Assembly: GCA_017937095.1 (NCBI GenBank) | Contig: JAGBEG010000010.1 | Span: forward strand, 620,001 to 684,000 | Direction of reading: 5' to 3' | DNA length: 64,000 nt | From: Roseburia sp. | GTDB lineage: Bacteria; Bacillota; Clostridia; Lachnospirales; Lachnospiraceae | Part shown: in pieces, positions 49,343-58,358 of the stretch | Layout of the letters: every line of letters begins with the position of its first letter | Position numbering within the stretch: the stretch's first letter is position 1 | Position numbers and translations under genes: made by a program | The notes under the pieces: generated by a model | What the model was told of the DNA's origin: nothing | The model's input: only the letters and a program-made list of their open reading frames with translations | The model's database searches: none

Positions 49343-51268
49343 TCATCCGTCTCTGTTCTCCCGATACGCCCGACACACCTCCCGGGGCTCGCCCTCCATC
49401 CGGAGCACGCCCTTTTCAATCCAGACGACCTTCGTACAATTGTCTACAATCGTCTGCATGGAATGCGACACCATAAGCACCGTCGCACCGCCATGAATCA
49501 TTTCCTTGATCCGCGCAAGGCTCTTCTTGCGGAAAAATTCGTCGCCGACGCTTAAGACTTCATCCAGAATCAATATTTCCGCCGTCTCGCCTGCCGTTGC
49601 AATGGCAAAGCCAAGCCTTGAAACCATACCGGAGGAAAAATTGCGCACTTTCTCCTCCATGAAGCCTTCCAGCTCCGCAAACGCGACGATCTCATCATAG
49701 TGTGCATCCAGAAATTCTCTGGTATGACCGATAATCGCACCGTTTAAGTACACATTTTCGCGCGCCGTCAGCTCCATGTCAAAGCCTGTGCCAAGCGTCA
49801 GAAGCTGCAGCTTTTTCCTGTCCACCGCAACCTTTCCCGAGGTCGGCGAGAGCGCGCCGGAGACAATCTTAAGCAGCGTGCTCTTTCCCGATCCGTTCGT
49901 CCCGATGATTCCTACGATTTCCCCCGGATAGACCCGAAAGCTCACGTCCGAAAGCGCCAGCAGTTCCCGGTAACTCACCTGACGCTTCATTAGCTGGATC
50001 AGATACTCCTTGATGCCGGATACATTCTGCGTCGCGATCCGGAAACGCATCGTCACGTGTTCAACGGAAATGACGGGCGCGCCCTTCTGGTAATTCTCCT
50101 GCGCCTCCTCATACCAGCTCCGTATCTCTTCCTCCGTCACATCCAAAGAAAGATCCTCCACAAAGTCATCCGAAGCCTTCTGCGTCTTTGCCGTTATTTT
50201 CTTTTGCTGCCTTCTTTTTCTCCGGTCGGCGGTGATTGTGGCAAACACTGCGGCAATCATCAGAACGATTGCTGTCCCAAGCACCACGATCAGCTTCCGG
50301 TTCTGCCTTTTGATCGCCTGCTCGCCCTCGTTTGGTTTCCATTCCAGAAGCTCGTTGTCTGCGCCAAGCCGGTAGAAGCCGCACTGCCCGCTCATATCCA
50401 TCGCATAGACGATAAATTCACTGCGCACCGCATCCAGCGTCAGTTCTTCCGGCCAGTTCTCACAGACCGCAGGCGACATATAATAGTATTTCGTCCCGTT
50501 TGTCACAAGGGAATTGCAGGGATAGAGCTGCTTTGCACTCTCACTGTAGGCATACAGGGAAAGCCTGCCGTCTGCATCCGCCAGATAGAGGAACTTCACC
50601 GTCTGCATGGAATTGGTCAGCCATGTGACTTCTGTGTCGCCGAACGTTCCCGAAAGCTTCTCATACTGCCAGTCCGTTTCCTCCGGGATATAAGATGCCG
50701 CATCCACAATGTAAGCTGCCGCTCCGTCCGTCTCGATTTCCGCTAAGACAGGTACGCCGCCTGCGACGGGTACTTCCGCTTCCTCTGTCTCCTCTGCCTC
50801 CTGCTCCGCCGCAATGTCTTCGCCTTCAATATAGACCGGCGCCGTCGCAAGCGTTGTGACGTCAAATCTCTCCGCCGTCTCTCCGTCCTGCGCCGCCGTC
50901 TCGATCACCGCATTCTCTACCGTTACCTCTGCCGTTCCTCCGCTCTTCGTGTGAAAGCGCAGCATATATTTGACCTGATTGTGCAGGCCCACACCCTCGA
51001 GCGTGATAACGCCGTCCTCTTCGCCATCCCCGCCTCCCAGATAAGTAAGCCTTGAGGTATCGTAGGCAAGCTCCACATGATACGCGCCGATTGGCGCATC
51101 CCCGTTTAAATAGACGCCAATCGGAAATTCCTCATTATCGGTGGCACGGTAATAATTGGAACCGAAGGTCACCGTCGCTTCCCCGGCAGACACCGGTTCC
51201 GGGTATACAAGCAGCGCAGCAATGCACAAAAGCAGCGCCAGAAAGCTTCTCTTCCTCTTTTTGTTCAT
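49343..51268 (-). CDS. ABC ATPase fused to secreted cohesin-like domain and TM helix
   Basis: The 641-aa protein has an N-terminal signal peptide (to about residue 28), an extracellular cohesin-like beta domain (NEEFPIGVYLNGDAPIGAYHVELAYD, LTYLGGG), an acidic linker and a second extracellular region, one transmembrane helix (about 325-347), and a cytoplasmic Wzt/TagH-type ABC ATPase with IGTNGSGKST (about 455), NFSSGM signature, LILDEVLSVGD and the switch His in VSHSM. It energises glycan export with the ABC-2 permease encoded upstream. ATG 51268 follows GGAGAGG. The ectodomain-ATPase fusion is unusual for such exporters. Confidence 0.88.
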   Translation of the reverse strand: MNKKRKRSFLALLLCIAALLVYPEPVSAGEATVTFGSNYYRATDNEEFPIGVYLNGDAPIGAYHVELAYDTSRLTYLGGGDGEEDGVITLEGVGLHNQVKYMLRFHTKSGGTAEVTVENAVIETAAQDGETAERFDVTTLATAPVYIEGEDIAAEQEAEETEEAEVPVAGGVPVLAEIETDGAAAYIVDAASYIPEETDWQYEKLSGTFGDTEVTWLTNSMQTVKFLYLADADGRLSLYAYSESAKQLYPCNSLVTNGTKYYYMSPAVCENWPEELTLDAVRSEFIVYAMDMSGQCGFYRLGADNELLEWKPNEGEQAIKRQNRKLIVVLGTAIVLMIAAVFATITADRRKRRQQKKITAKTQKASDDFVEDLSLDVTEEEIRSWYEEAQENYQKGAPVISVEHVTMRFRIATQNVSGIKEYLIQLMKRQVSYRELLALSDVSFRVYPGEIVGIIGTNGSGKSTLLKIVSGALSPTSGKVAVDRKKLQLLTLGTGFDMELTARENVYLNGAIIGHTREFLDAHYDEIVAFAELEGFMEEKVRNFSSGMVSRLGFAIATAGETAEILILDEVLSVGDEFFRKKSLARIKEMIHGGATVLMVSHSMQTIVDNCTKVVWIEKGVLRMEGEPREVCRAYRENRDG

Positions 51269-51311
51269 GTCTCCCACCTCTCCTTTGCAGCGCACGATGT
51301 GCTCCCGAACA

Positions 51312-52100
51312 CTATAACTTCTGCATCACAAGATTTTCGTTTTTGCGGAACACAGAATAACCGACCGCAAAGCTTACGATTCCCCAGCCTGCCATCTGGA
51401 TGAGCCGCACCGGTTCGGGCCAGCGCTGGTAGAGCACCGCATCTCTCGCGACAGAAATATACGCATAGACCGGGTTGCTGCCAATGACCTTCTGCATAAG
51501 CTCCGTTGTGCTTTCATACGGATAAAAAATCGCTGACATATACATCCATAATGTCAGAATAATGGAATACAGATATTTCACATCTGCAAAAAACACATAC
51601 AGAATTGAGAGAAGATAGCCGATTCCCATAGAAAAGAGCAAAAGGAAAAAGACGTCGACCACAAACAGCAGCATCGTCACGGACGGGCGGATACGAAACA
51701 CGAACAGCATCAGCACATAGGCGATACAGACATATCCGAAATTGGTAAGCGCCGCATACGTCCGCGCCAGAACGAAGGTCTGCTTCGGAAGCTTTACCTT
51801 TAGAAGAAGCGTCTGATTGTCCACAAGCGCCGTCATTGCCGCGTTGGTCGCTCCGGAAAAGAACTGCCAGATAATCTGTCCTGTCAGATAATAGATCGGG
51901 AAATTTTCAATCGAACGCTTGAAGATGGTCGTGAAAATCATCGACATCACAGCCATCGTCATCAGCGGATTTAAAACGCTCCACAAAATTCCCAGGAAAG
52001 AGCGCGCATATTTTCGCTTGATTTCCCTGCCGACCAGTTCCCTGATCACAAAATAGTATTGTCTTATTTCCTCTCTGTTTCCTGCTCCCGCACTCTTCAT
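51312..52100 (-). CDS. ABC-2 polysaccharide export permease (Wzm/TagG-like)
   Basis: The 262-aa protein has the amphipathic N-terminus with ELVGREIKRKYARSFLGILWSVLNPL, six membrane segments and FADVKYLYSIILTLWMYMSAIFYP, characteristic of ABC-2 exporters of teichoic acid or O-antigen type. It pairs with the ATPase encoded 43 bases downstream. ATG 52100 follows GGAAGGATTGG; translation is probably coupled to the minicistron at 52097-52144 through ATGA. Confidence 0.92.
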   Translation of the reverse strand: MKSAGAGNREEIRQYYFVIRELVGREIKRKYARSFLGILWSVLNPLMTMAVMSMIFTTIFKRSIENFPIYYLTGQIIWQFFSGATNAAMTALVDNQTLLLKVKLPKQTFVLARTYAALTNFGYVCIAYVLMLFVFRIRPSVTMLLFVVDVFFLLLFSMGIGYLLSILYVFFADVKYLYSIILTLWMYMSAIFYPYESTTELMQKVIGSNPVYAYISVARDAVLYQRWPEPVRLIQMAGWGIVSFAVGYSVFRKNENLVMQKL

Positions 52101-52183
52101 CGAAACCAATCCTTCCATGACTTTCTGATGTATACAAAATTCATCAAAACCAATCCTTCCATGACTTTCTGATGTATACAAAA
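52096..52183. repeat. 44-bp tandem duplication of a start region
   Basis: Units at 52096-52139 and 52140-52183 differ at one base. Each holds, on the minus strand, the end of the RDG gene, GGAAGG and an ATG. Both copies encode FVYIRKSWKDWF. Confidence 0.9.
52097..52144 (-). CDS. 15-aa minicistron linking RDG and permease genes
   Basis: ATG 52144 overlaps the RDG gene stop (TGATG) and its own TGA overlaps the permease ATG (ATGA at 52097-52100). It encodes MNFVYIRKSWKDWFR. It exists because of the 44-bp duplication and would pass ribosomes from one gene to the next. It has GGAAGG upstream. Whether the peptide itself matters is unknown. Confidence 0.5.
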   Translation of the reverse strand: MNFVYIRKSWKDWFR

Positions 52184-53511
52184 TACTTGTAGCAGCGCAC
52201 ATGCCGCAGATATCTGCGTACCTGCCTGCCGCCCGCTGCGATGCTCCCCTCTGCCCAGCCGCGCTCTGCGGTCTTCTCGCCCGTCATGCCAAGCTTTGAC
52301 GCCATTTTTCTGACAAAGTTCTGGGAGCGCAATTCCTTCTCCGAAAACGGCTCGCCCACACATTTCAGACGCTCCTCCAGCACATCATCTGAAAAAAGAT
52401 ATGCCCCGTAACACTCCGCCTCTTTTCGCACAGGTTTTCCCATCAGCCGCGTGAGCAGTTCTTCTACAAAAGGAGTCTTGTCTGCATCAAATGTCCGGTT
52501 TTGTTTTATCTGTGTGCAGTAGGCGTGCACATAGCATTGCAGCGCCGCTGCATTCTGTATCAGACGGGTTCCGTTCGGGTTTTGTTTTCCTCCGGTCACA
52601 GGCCGTATGCAGTCTCCTCTTCCGGTATACCCCGTCGTCATCCCCACAGGCTCCGAGAACACGCACTCGAACAGGCAATTGGAAAAATACGCCTTTCTCT
52701 TAAGTCCGCTTCCGGGCGAAAAATAAAACGCCTGATAGCCTTCATGCGACTTTCCCGGCAGTTCGTAAAGCCCAAAATAATAGCCGCAAAGACGGATTCC
52801 GGGCTTCTTTTGGGAGAGCAGCAGGATTAAGGTCTGCTGCATCGTCCCTGTCCATCCGCTGTCCACAAGCGCATAGGGAATATCCTCGAGAAGTCCCTCC
52901 TGCGCGAGATAACGCATGGTTTCCCCATACGCTTTTCTTGAATGCGCATCGACACAGTCCAGGAAAAACGGTGTGTCCGAAAGCCTCTCCTTTAAGGAGA
53001 TAAGCTCCGTCCGCGTAAGACGCTCCCTTCTCCTTTCCTCATAGCCGAGCATTCTTGACAAGACATTTGTCTCTTCCTCTGTCAGCGCCGCACGTTTTGA
53101 CAACGTTTCAAACGTGACATTCATGCCGTCAAGACAGATCTGTTCGACGCATGTCCTCCCCATAAGGTGATATGAGGGAATCCGCAGCGCATAGCGCGAA
53201 ATGCGCAAATACCTTATGTCAATTGGGATTCCTCTCGCTTCGGCAAGCTTCTGCGCGGTAAGATACATCTGCCATCCGTCCCGCGCCAGAAAGTAAAGGC
53301 GCTGTTTCCCTGACGCTTTCGCCTCCTTTAGCACCCACTCCACATACGCCGTCATCACCGGGGCGAACACATGCAGATAAAGCTCTGTGTGCAGACCGCA
53401 GTTCTGATATTTCGTAAGGCTCTCGCAAAGAGCGTTATAATACACCGGATTTTTCTGTAAGCTCCGCCTGTAGCTGCGGATTCTCTGTTCCAGCCGTCTG
53501 CTTTCTTCCAT
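52144..53511 (-). CDS. Standalone RDG-module protein
   Basis: The 455-aa protein carries LYFLARDGWQMYLTAQKLAE (about residue 72) and YALVDSGWTGTMQQTL (about 217), the same two blocks found in the C-terminal parts of the 670-aa and 1021-aa HAD proteins, but no HAD domain. It is encoded between GT2 and the exporter permease, so a role in making or finishing the exported glycan is likely. Start 53511 gives a 77-base overlap with the GT2 gene; a later start would cut the conserved N-terminal region. Confidence 0.8.
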   Translation of the reverse strand: MEESRRLEQRIRSYRRSLQKNPVYYNALCESLTKYQNCGLHTELYLHVFAPVMTAYVEWVLKEAKASGKQRLYFLARDGWQMYLTAQKLAEARGIPIDIRYLRISRYALRIPSYHLMGRTCVEQICLDGMNVTFETLSKRAALTEEETNVLSRMLGYEERRRERLTRTELISLKERLSDTPFFLDCVDAHSRKAYGETMRYLAQEGLLEDIPYALVDSGWTGTMQQTLILLLSQKKPGIRLCGYYFGLYELPGKSHEGYQAFYFSPGSGLKRKAYFSNCLFECVFSEPVGMTTGYTGRGDCIRPVTGGKQNPNGTRLIQNAAALQCYVHAYCTQIKQNRTFDADKTPFVEELLTRLMGKPVRKEAECYGAYLFSDDVLEERLKCVGEPFSEKELRSQNFVRKMASKLGMTGEKTAERGWAEGSIAAGGRQVRRYLRHVRCYKYFVYIRKSWKDWF

Positions 53512-54334
53512 ACTTATATCCCGCTTCCTTCCGCTTCATAAAAGCCACCAGCGCATACGGCAGCAGACCGCCGAGCAGCGGACGCAGACAATAGAGCCAG
53601 CCTGACGGGAACAGCATATGCATCGCCTTAAAGTTCCTGTAGCGAAGCCTCATCTCAGCCTTTCTGAAACAGAATTTCCGTCTTTGAAACGACGCCGTAT
53701 CTTCTCTGTAGCAGAACAGAAATTGCTGAAGATTATATCCCCTGTAGCCCGACTGATGCAGTCTCATGAAAATCTCATAGTCCTCACACCGCAGCGTCTC
53801 CTCCGACACCTGATAGCCGTCATTTTTTTCAAAAAGCTCCCTCCGGTACATGACGGTGGGATGGATGAACGGAGAAAACGGAAGATAGTCCCTGTCCGAC
53901 GGGCATTCCGGCATAAAACGCGCGCCCCAGACCCCGGATGCGTCAAAAAGCTTCGCATTGCAGCCGCACCACGCATATTCCGGATGCGCCTCCATAAATT
54001 CATACTGCGCCAGAAGCCGTCCCGGCAGTGCGATATCGTCCGCGTCCATCCGCGCGATATATCTCCCCTTTGCCCGTTTGATGCAGGCATTCAGAGAAAA
54101 TGCAAGACCATGATTTTCTTCCCTGCCGATCAGCACGATCCGCTCGTCAAGTGTTCCCAGCTCCCTGATGTAACCGGCTGCCTCCTCATCAGAGCCGTCA
54201 TCGTAGATAATAAACTCAAAATCACGGAAGGTCTGGTCTAAAACTGACGCCACCGCATCATGCAGCGCCTTCCTGTCCCATTGGTTATACACTCCCATAA
54301 CGACGGAAATCTCCGGTTCATATGCATGTTTCAT
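53435..54334 (-). CDS. GT2-family glycosyltransferase
   Basis: The 299-aa GT-A enzyme has SVVMGVYNQWDRKALHDAVASVL, IYDDGSDEEAAGYI, the DxD motif in YIARMDADDIALPGRL, and CEDYEIFMRLHQSG near the catalytic base. A C-terminal hydrophobic helix (about 250-270) may bind the membrane. It transfers an activated sugar to a growing surface glycan. ATG 54334 overlaps the GT4 gene by 17 bases. Confidence 0.92.
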   Translation of the reverse strand: MKHAYEPEISVVMGVYNQWDRKALHDAVASVLDQTFRDFEFIIYDDGSDEEAAGYIRELGTLDERIVLIGREENHGLAFSLNACIKRAKGRYIARMDADDIALPGRLLAQYEFMEAHPEYAWCGCNAKLFDASGVWGARFMPECPSDRDYLPFSPFIHPTVMYRRELFEKNDGYQVSEETLRCEDYEIFMRLHQSGYRGYNLQQFLFCYREDTASFQRRKFCFRKAEMRLRYRNFKAMHMLFPSGWLYCLRPLLGGLLPYALVAFMKRKEAGYKYGRKQTAGTENPQLQAELTEKSGVL

Positions 54335-55487
54335 GCTCTCCGCTCCACTCCCTGTCCACCTCGCCGTAAATACGGCGCATAATTTTATCCGTTGCCTCTA
54401 TACTAAAGCGCTCCGCCGTCTGCCTGCAGCCCTCTGCAAGCTGCCGCCGCAGCGAAACGGATTCTTTTAACCTGCATATAGCGTTTGCAAAATCCTGCTC
54501 GCTGTTCGCATCGCACACGATGCCGTTTCCGCCGTCGCGCACATACTCCCTTGTGCCCCTGTTATCCGCCGCAATCATCGGCACCTCACACGCCAGTGCT
54601 TCGATCGCCGCGATTCCAAGTCCCTCCCGCTTAGACGGAAACGCAAAGCAGTCCGCGCTTTGCAGCACCTCGGCCACGTCCGTCCGGTAACCGAGAAGCC
54701 TCACCCTTTGCTGCAAACCGAGCGCTTTTATTTCCTCCTGCAACTGGGGTTCCAGCGGTCCGCTCCCGCAGATACTGTAATAAATATCATTTCCGCCAAG
54801 CCGGGCGATTGCCCGTATGACCGCCTTATGGTTCTTATTTTCATTCAGCTCCCCGACAGATACCACATGAAACGCCCCTTCGGGAAGCGCGAGTTCCCGC
54901 CGTTTTCCGGGACGCAGTTCCTCTATTTTTCGAAATTTTGCAATATCGACCCCGACTCCCGGAATGTATTCCACCTTACCCCCGCGTCGAAGCCCGAATC
55001 GTTTTGCATTCTCGTAATCTTCATGATTGATTGTAATCAGCCTGTCCGTACAATGCGCCAGAAGCCGTTCCGCCGTACCGTAAAGCAGCCGGTTTTTCTT
55101 TGGCGCTCCCTTATAAAAATGAAAACCGTGCGCCGTATAGATCACGCAGACCTTCCGCCTGCACAAAAGCGCCGCCAGTCTCCCCAGCACGCCGCCCATC
55201 GGATTGTGGCAATGCACCAGCCGAATCTGTTCCTTCTTTATAATCTTTCTGAGTTTCAGACACGCTCCCGCGTTTTTTATCACGTGAAAGGGACTTTTGC
55301 AGATATCAATATGATGCAGCACCAATCCCATTTCCTGTAATTTCTTTTCATCAATGTCATAGACAGGATTTTTAAAATTTGATGCATAGTGTACCGTGTA
55401 GCCGTTTTCCTGCAAAATTTTTACATCATTCATTTCAAACTGCGGAAGAAAACCGCCTATCGTTGTAATTATCAATGCATGTTTCAT
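54318..55487 (-). CDS. GT4-family glycosyltransferase
   Basis: The 389-aa GT-B enzyme starts MKHALIITTIGGFLPQFEM, contains VHCHNPMGGVLGR, IYTAHGFHFYKGAPKKNRLLY, and the C-terminal donor-binding segment FPSKREGLGIAAIEALACEVPMIAADNRG. It resembles the EpsD/CapM-type enzymes of capsule clusters. ATG 55487 follows CAGGATG at fair spacing. First of two glycosyltransferases in the export operon, 142 bases after the surface protein gene. Confidence 0.92.
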   Translation of the reverse strand: MKHALIITTIGGFLPQFEMNDVKILQENGYTVHYASNFKNPVYDIDEKKLQEMGLVLHHIDICKSPFHVIKNAGACLKLRKIIKKEQIRLVHCHNPMGGVLGRLAALLCRRKVCVIYTAHGFHFYKGAPKKNRLLYGTAERLLAHCTDRLITINHEDYENAKRFGLRRGGKVEYIPGVGVDIAKFRKIEELRPGKRRELALPEGAFHVVSVGELNENKNHKAVIRAIARLGGNDIYYSICGSGPLEPQLQEEIKALGLQQRVRLLGYRTDVAEVLQSADCFAFPSKREGLGIAAIEALACEVPMIAADNRGTREYVRDGGNGIVCDANSEQDFANAICRLKESVSLRRQLAEGCRQTAERFSIEATDKIMRRIYGEVDREWSGEHETCI

Positions 55488-55556
55488 TTGTCGTCATCCT
55501 GTTTTATCCTGTACGCCGCGTGTACCATGCGACCGCCTGCACACTGCGCATATTTT

Positions 55557-55582
55557 TATCCGGGAGCAGACGCTCCCGGATA
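55557..55582 (-). other. Perfect hairpin downstream of the surface protein gene
   Basis: TATCCGGGAGC/GCTCCCGGATA (55557-55567 with 55572-55582), 11 bp with a 4-base loop. No T-run follows on either strand, so I read it as an mRNA 3' stabiliser or weak attenuator that sets the abundant surface protein apart from the downstream glycosyltransferases. Confidence 0.6.
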
Positions 55583-55629
55583 CACCACACAAAGTTTTTT
55601 ATGAATTCATACAAAACAAAGGTACTAAA

Positions 55630-56247
55630 TTATGCTCTTTTTCTGTTTACACAGATCAGAGCCGCACCGCAGAAAAGCGCTGTGAATGCCAGAACATTCA
55701 TGCCTGCGTCTGCTGTCTTAGGAGATGTCACTCCTGTAGATGCAGATGAAGCTGCGCTGCTGTCCGTGCTGCCGGACTGACTGTCAGAGCTGCCGGATGC
55801 TGTATCTACCGTTGCAAATACAACCGGAGATAAGGATGTAAAGGTAACCCATACCTCGCTGCCCTTCCATGTGCAGTCAAGTTTCTCCCAAGTTCCGTCT
55901 GCCTTCTGATGCAGTGCAACAAGCGCTGTTCCTTCCATAACATCAGAAATTGTAAATGGAATCGAAATCGGATTTGACGCGGAAACTTCTATCGGAACTT
56001 TAACATCATATGCCTTTAATACCTGGCTGTTAGCGCCGACAAGTTCCTTCGCCTTCTCCTGCGCAACCGCAGTTGTCGCAGAATCAAGCTTAACAACGTC
56101 AATTTCATCTGCCGAAAGAGTACTGCCATCCGCAAGGGTTGCAGTACCGACTGTTACATCTGCGCTCGGGCTTACTGCCGCAAATGCGGTCACACTCATT
56201 CCAAGTGTCAGAATAAATGCTAATGCTGTTGTGATAACTTTCTTCAT
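55630..56247 (-). CDS. Sortase-anchored surface protein (SPKTA type)
   Basis: The 205-aa protein has a signal peptide ending in AFAAVSPSA (cut near residue 24), a secreted domain with SNPISIPFTISDVMEGTALV and WTEKL-like strands, a Ser/Thr-rich linker (SGSSDSQSGSTDSSAASSAS), and a C-terminal sorting signal: SPKTADAG, a hydrophobic helix and NRKRA. It should be anchored to the wall by the sortase encoded upstream. ATG 56247 follows GGGAGG. It may be a glycan carrier or matrix protein, by context only. Confidence 0.82.
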   Translation of the reverse strand: MKKVITTALAFILTLGMSVTAFAAVSPSADVTVGTATLADGSTLSADEIDVVKLDSATTAVAQEKAKELVGANSQVLKAYDVKVPIEVSASNPISIPFTISDVMEGTALVALHQKADGTWEKLDCTWKGSEVWVTFTSLSPVVFATVDTASGSSDSQSGSTDSSAASSASTGVTSPKTADAGMNVLAFTALFCGAALICVNRKRA

Positions 56248-56325
56248 CGGACCAATCCTCCCTTCCCTGATATTTTTGTGTGGTTCTATATCAAACGCCC
56301 CGGCATATGCCCGGACGCTGATACC

Positions 56326-57432
56326 TTAATCCTCTTCCGGAATATAGAATATATCCAGAATCATCTCATAGAGGGCGTCCTCGTCTACGTGGTATTCCTC
56401 ATAGACCTCACCCTTTTCCTGCTCCCCGGCAACGATATAAAAGCTATCCTCCGAAAAGCTGCAATTTAACGCCGCTGTGGCAAGATAGGTAATCTCTCCC
56501 GCCGTAACGTCCGTAACCATATATTCCGATAGCTCGCCGTAAATCGTAAGCGGCAGCGTGATATCGCTCTTCATCGCCTGGATTGCCTGTCCCATAAATG
56601 CGAGCAGATATTGCTTCTGTCTCGCAAGGCGCTTGACTGCGCTGTAATCCTCATTCTCGTTACGCGCCTGCACATACAGACGCGCCTCATCCCCCATCAG
56701 GGTGACCGTCTCGCCTTCCTTGTACATGCTCCCGTAATCTTCCTCTAAATCCTCAAGCGCGGTAAGCGTAACTCCGCCCACTGCGTCATTTACCACGCCG
56801 ATCGCATTCATATTGATTGCCGCGCAGGCGTGGATCGGAAGCTGGTACATCAGATTAGACACCGCTTTCTCCATCATCTCGCAGCTTAGCATTGCCCCGT
56901 CACCGTAGGCGTACTGCAGCGCAAGCTGTGCCTCCACCGTGTTGTAATACTGCCCCGACAAATCATAAACGTCAATTCTCGTCATCGTGTCTCTGGGAAT
57001 GGCAATGACGCTCATTTTCTGGTTCGCCTCATCGATCACCAGCAGGAAAATCGCGTCCGCCTGTCCGCTGTTTCCGAGTGTTTCATTCTTCTTAAGCGTG
57101 TCCTCCCTGCTGTCTACACCGATACAGAGGATTGTCGTAAGTTCCTCATTATAACGGTACTTCTGCCCGTTATGATAGACGACGCCCTCTTCCTCAAAGC
57201 CTGTTTCCGTGTCCGCGGCAAGCACCGGGGCGGCGTTTGCTATATTTTTCTTTAAACTGGACTTTCCGGCCGCACGCAGAACAAAAAAGCCTGCCACTGC
57301 GGCGATTACCAATATGATCAGCGCAATGACGATTCCAAGCGCAATCTTATACCCTTTTCCTTTCAGCCCGCCGCCGGTTTGGGTTTTTACATTTGTATTT
57401 GTATTCGGTTTTTTCTTCGCCCTAGTTTTCAT
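56326..57432 (-). CDS. LytR-CpsA-Psr (LCP) family glycopolymer ligase
   Basis: The 368-aa protein has a basic N-terminal tail, one membrane helix (about 30-55), and an extracellular LCP domain with TILCIGVDSRED, GQADAIFLLVIDEANQKMSVIAIPRDTMTRID, VGGVTL and MGDEARLYVQAR. LCP enzymes transfer lipid-linked glycopolymers to peptidoglycan. ATG 57432 overlaps the sortase gene by 11 bases. It matches the exporter and glycosyltransferases downstream: synthesis, export and wall attachment in one operon. Confidence 0.92.
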   Translation of the reverse strand: MKTRAKKKPNTNTNVKTQTGGGLKGKGYKIALGIVIALIILVIAAVAGFFVLRAAGKSSLKKNIANAAPVLAADTETGFEEEGVVYHNGQKYRYNEELTTILCIGVDSREDTLKKNETLGNSGQADAIFLLVIDEANQKMSVIAIPRDTMTRIDVYDLSGQYYNTVEAQLALQYAYGDGAMLSCEMMEKAVSNLMYQLPIHACAAINMNAIGVVNDAVGGVTLTALEDLEEDYGSMYKEGETVTLMGDEARLYVQARNENEDYSAVKRLARQKQYLLAFMGQAIQAMKSDITLPLTIYGELSEYMVTDVTAGEITYLATAALNCSFSEDSFYIVAGEQEKGEVYEEYHVDEDALYEMILDIFYIPEED

Positions 57433-58297
57433 CTGCAAGCACCTCATCTGTAAGAACCGCTACAACAAGAAAACGTTTGTCATCCTCTCCCTTTATGCAG
57501 GTGGACAATGTGAGCAGCTTATCCTGCGCCGTCACTTCCAGTTCCTCCCGGAACAGGTCTGTCATGCTCCTGCCCTCCTTCAGCGAATCCGCAAACCGCT
57601 CTAAATCCGCCGCGCTGTCAAAATCATAGCTGCCCATGATGTGAAGATCGCTATAAGTCACCGCCGCATAGATCCGGTACACAAAAGTCTTCTCCGGCGT
57701 CACCACATAGACGTCCTCGTGCGCATCAAAAAACGCATCGTTCTCAAATTCATGCAGTGACCCGAACATCGTCCCGTTTTTCATGTTATGTCCGTAAAGC
57801 ACCGTGTTCGCATCGCAAAAATCCGCCGCATTGCACGGCTCCATATAGATAGCTCCCGGAAGCCCTGCTGCTTTCTCCACCGTGTGCTGCAAATAATAGT
57901 CGTCATACGGATTCTGCGCTTCCTCCCTGCGCAGCACCGGATAATTCACCTGCGTTCCCGGAATGCATATCCACGCGCAGATGTCCGTATTGGTCTCCTT
58001 AAGCGTCTGAAAATCCACTTCCGGCAGCCCTTCATATGTATTTGCTGCGGTCTCTGTGCTGTCTGCCGCCTCTGTGCTGCCTGCCGCCTCTGTCGTCTCT
58101 GGCTCTGCCCGCTCTGCAGATACGGCTGTCTCTCTCATGTTCTCATAGACAGCTTCCTCCTGCTTCCGGCGTACCGCATGAAAAATCATCAGAATCACGC
58201 AGACGAGCAGCACGATTGCCAGAATCGCAGATATTACCTTTTTCGTAGTTCTATTTGTACTTTTATTTGTATTTCTATTTGTATTTCCTTTTCTCAT
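57422..58297 (-). CDS. Class B sortase
   Basis: The 291-aa protein has an Asn/Thr-rich cytoplasmic tail, a membrane helix (about 20-42), a variable Ala/Glu/Thr linker (repeats of STEAADSTETAAN) and a class B sortase domain: ICIPGTQVNYPVLR, catalytic His in TVLYGHNMKNGTMF, Cys in LLTLSTCIKG and Arg in DDKRFLVVA. It would cleave the SPKTA signal of the surface protein encoded two genes later. ATG 58297 follows GGAG; first gene of the operon, behind the promoter at 58359-58388. Confidence 0.94.
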   Translation of the reverse strand: MRKGNTNRNTNKSTNRTTKKVISAILAIVLLVCVILMIFHAVRRKQEEAVYENMRETAVSAERAEPETTEAAGSTEAADSTETAANTYEGLPEVDFQTLKETNTDICAWICIPGTQVNYPVLRREEAQNPYDDYYLQHTVEKAAGLPGAIYMEPCNAADFCDANTVLYGHNMKNGTMFGSLHEFENDAFFDAHEDVYVVTPEKTFVYRIYAAVTYSDLHIMGSYDFDSAADLERFADSLKEGRSMTDLFREELEVTAQDKLLTLSTCIKGEDDKRFLVVAVLTDEVLADEN

Positions 58298-58358
58298 TTT
58301 CTAAAAACTCCATGCTAACGTTTTTAACATCTTTTCTATTCCTGTTATAAACATTAGT

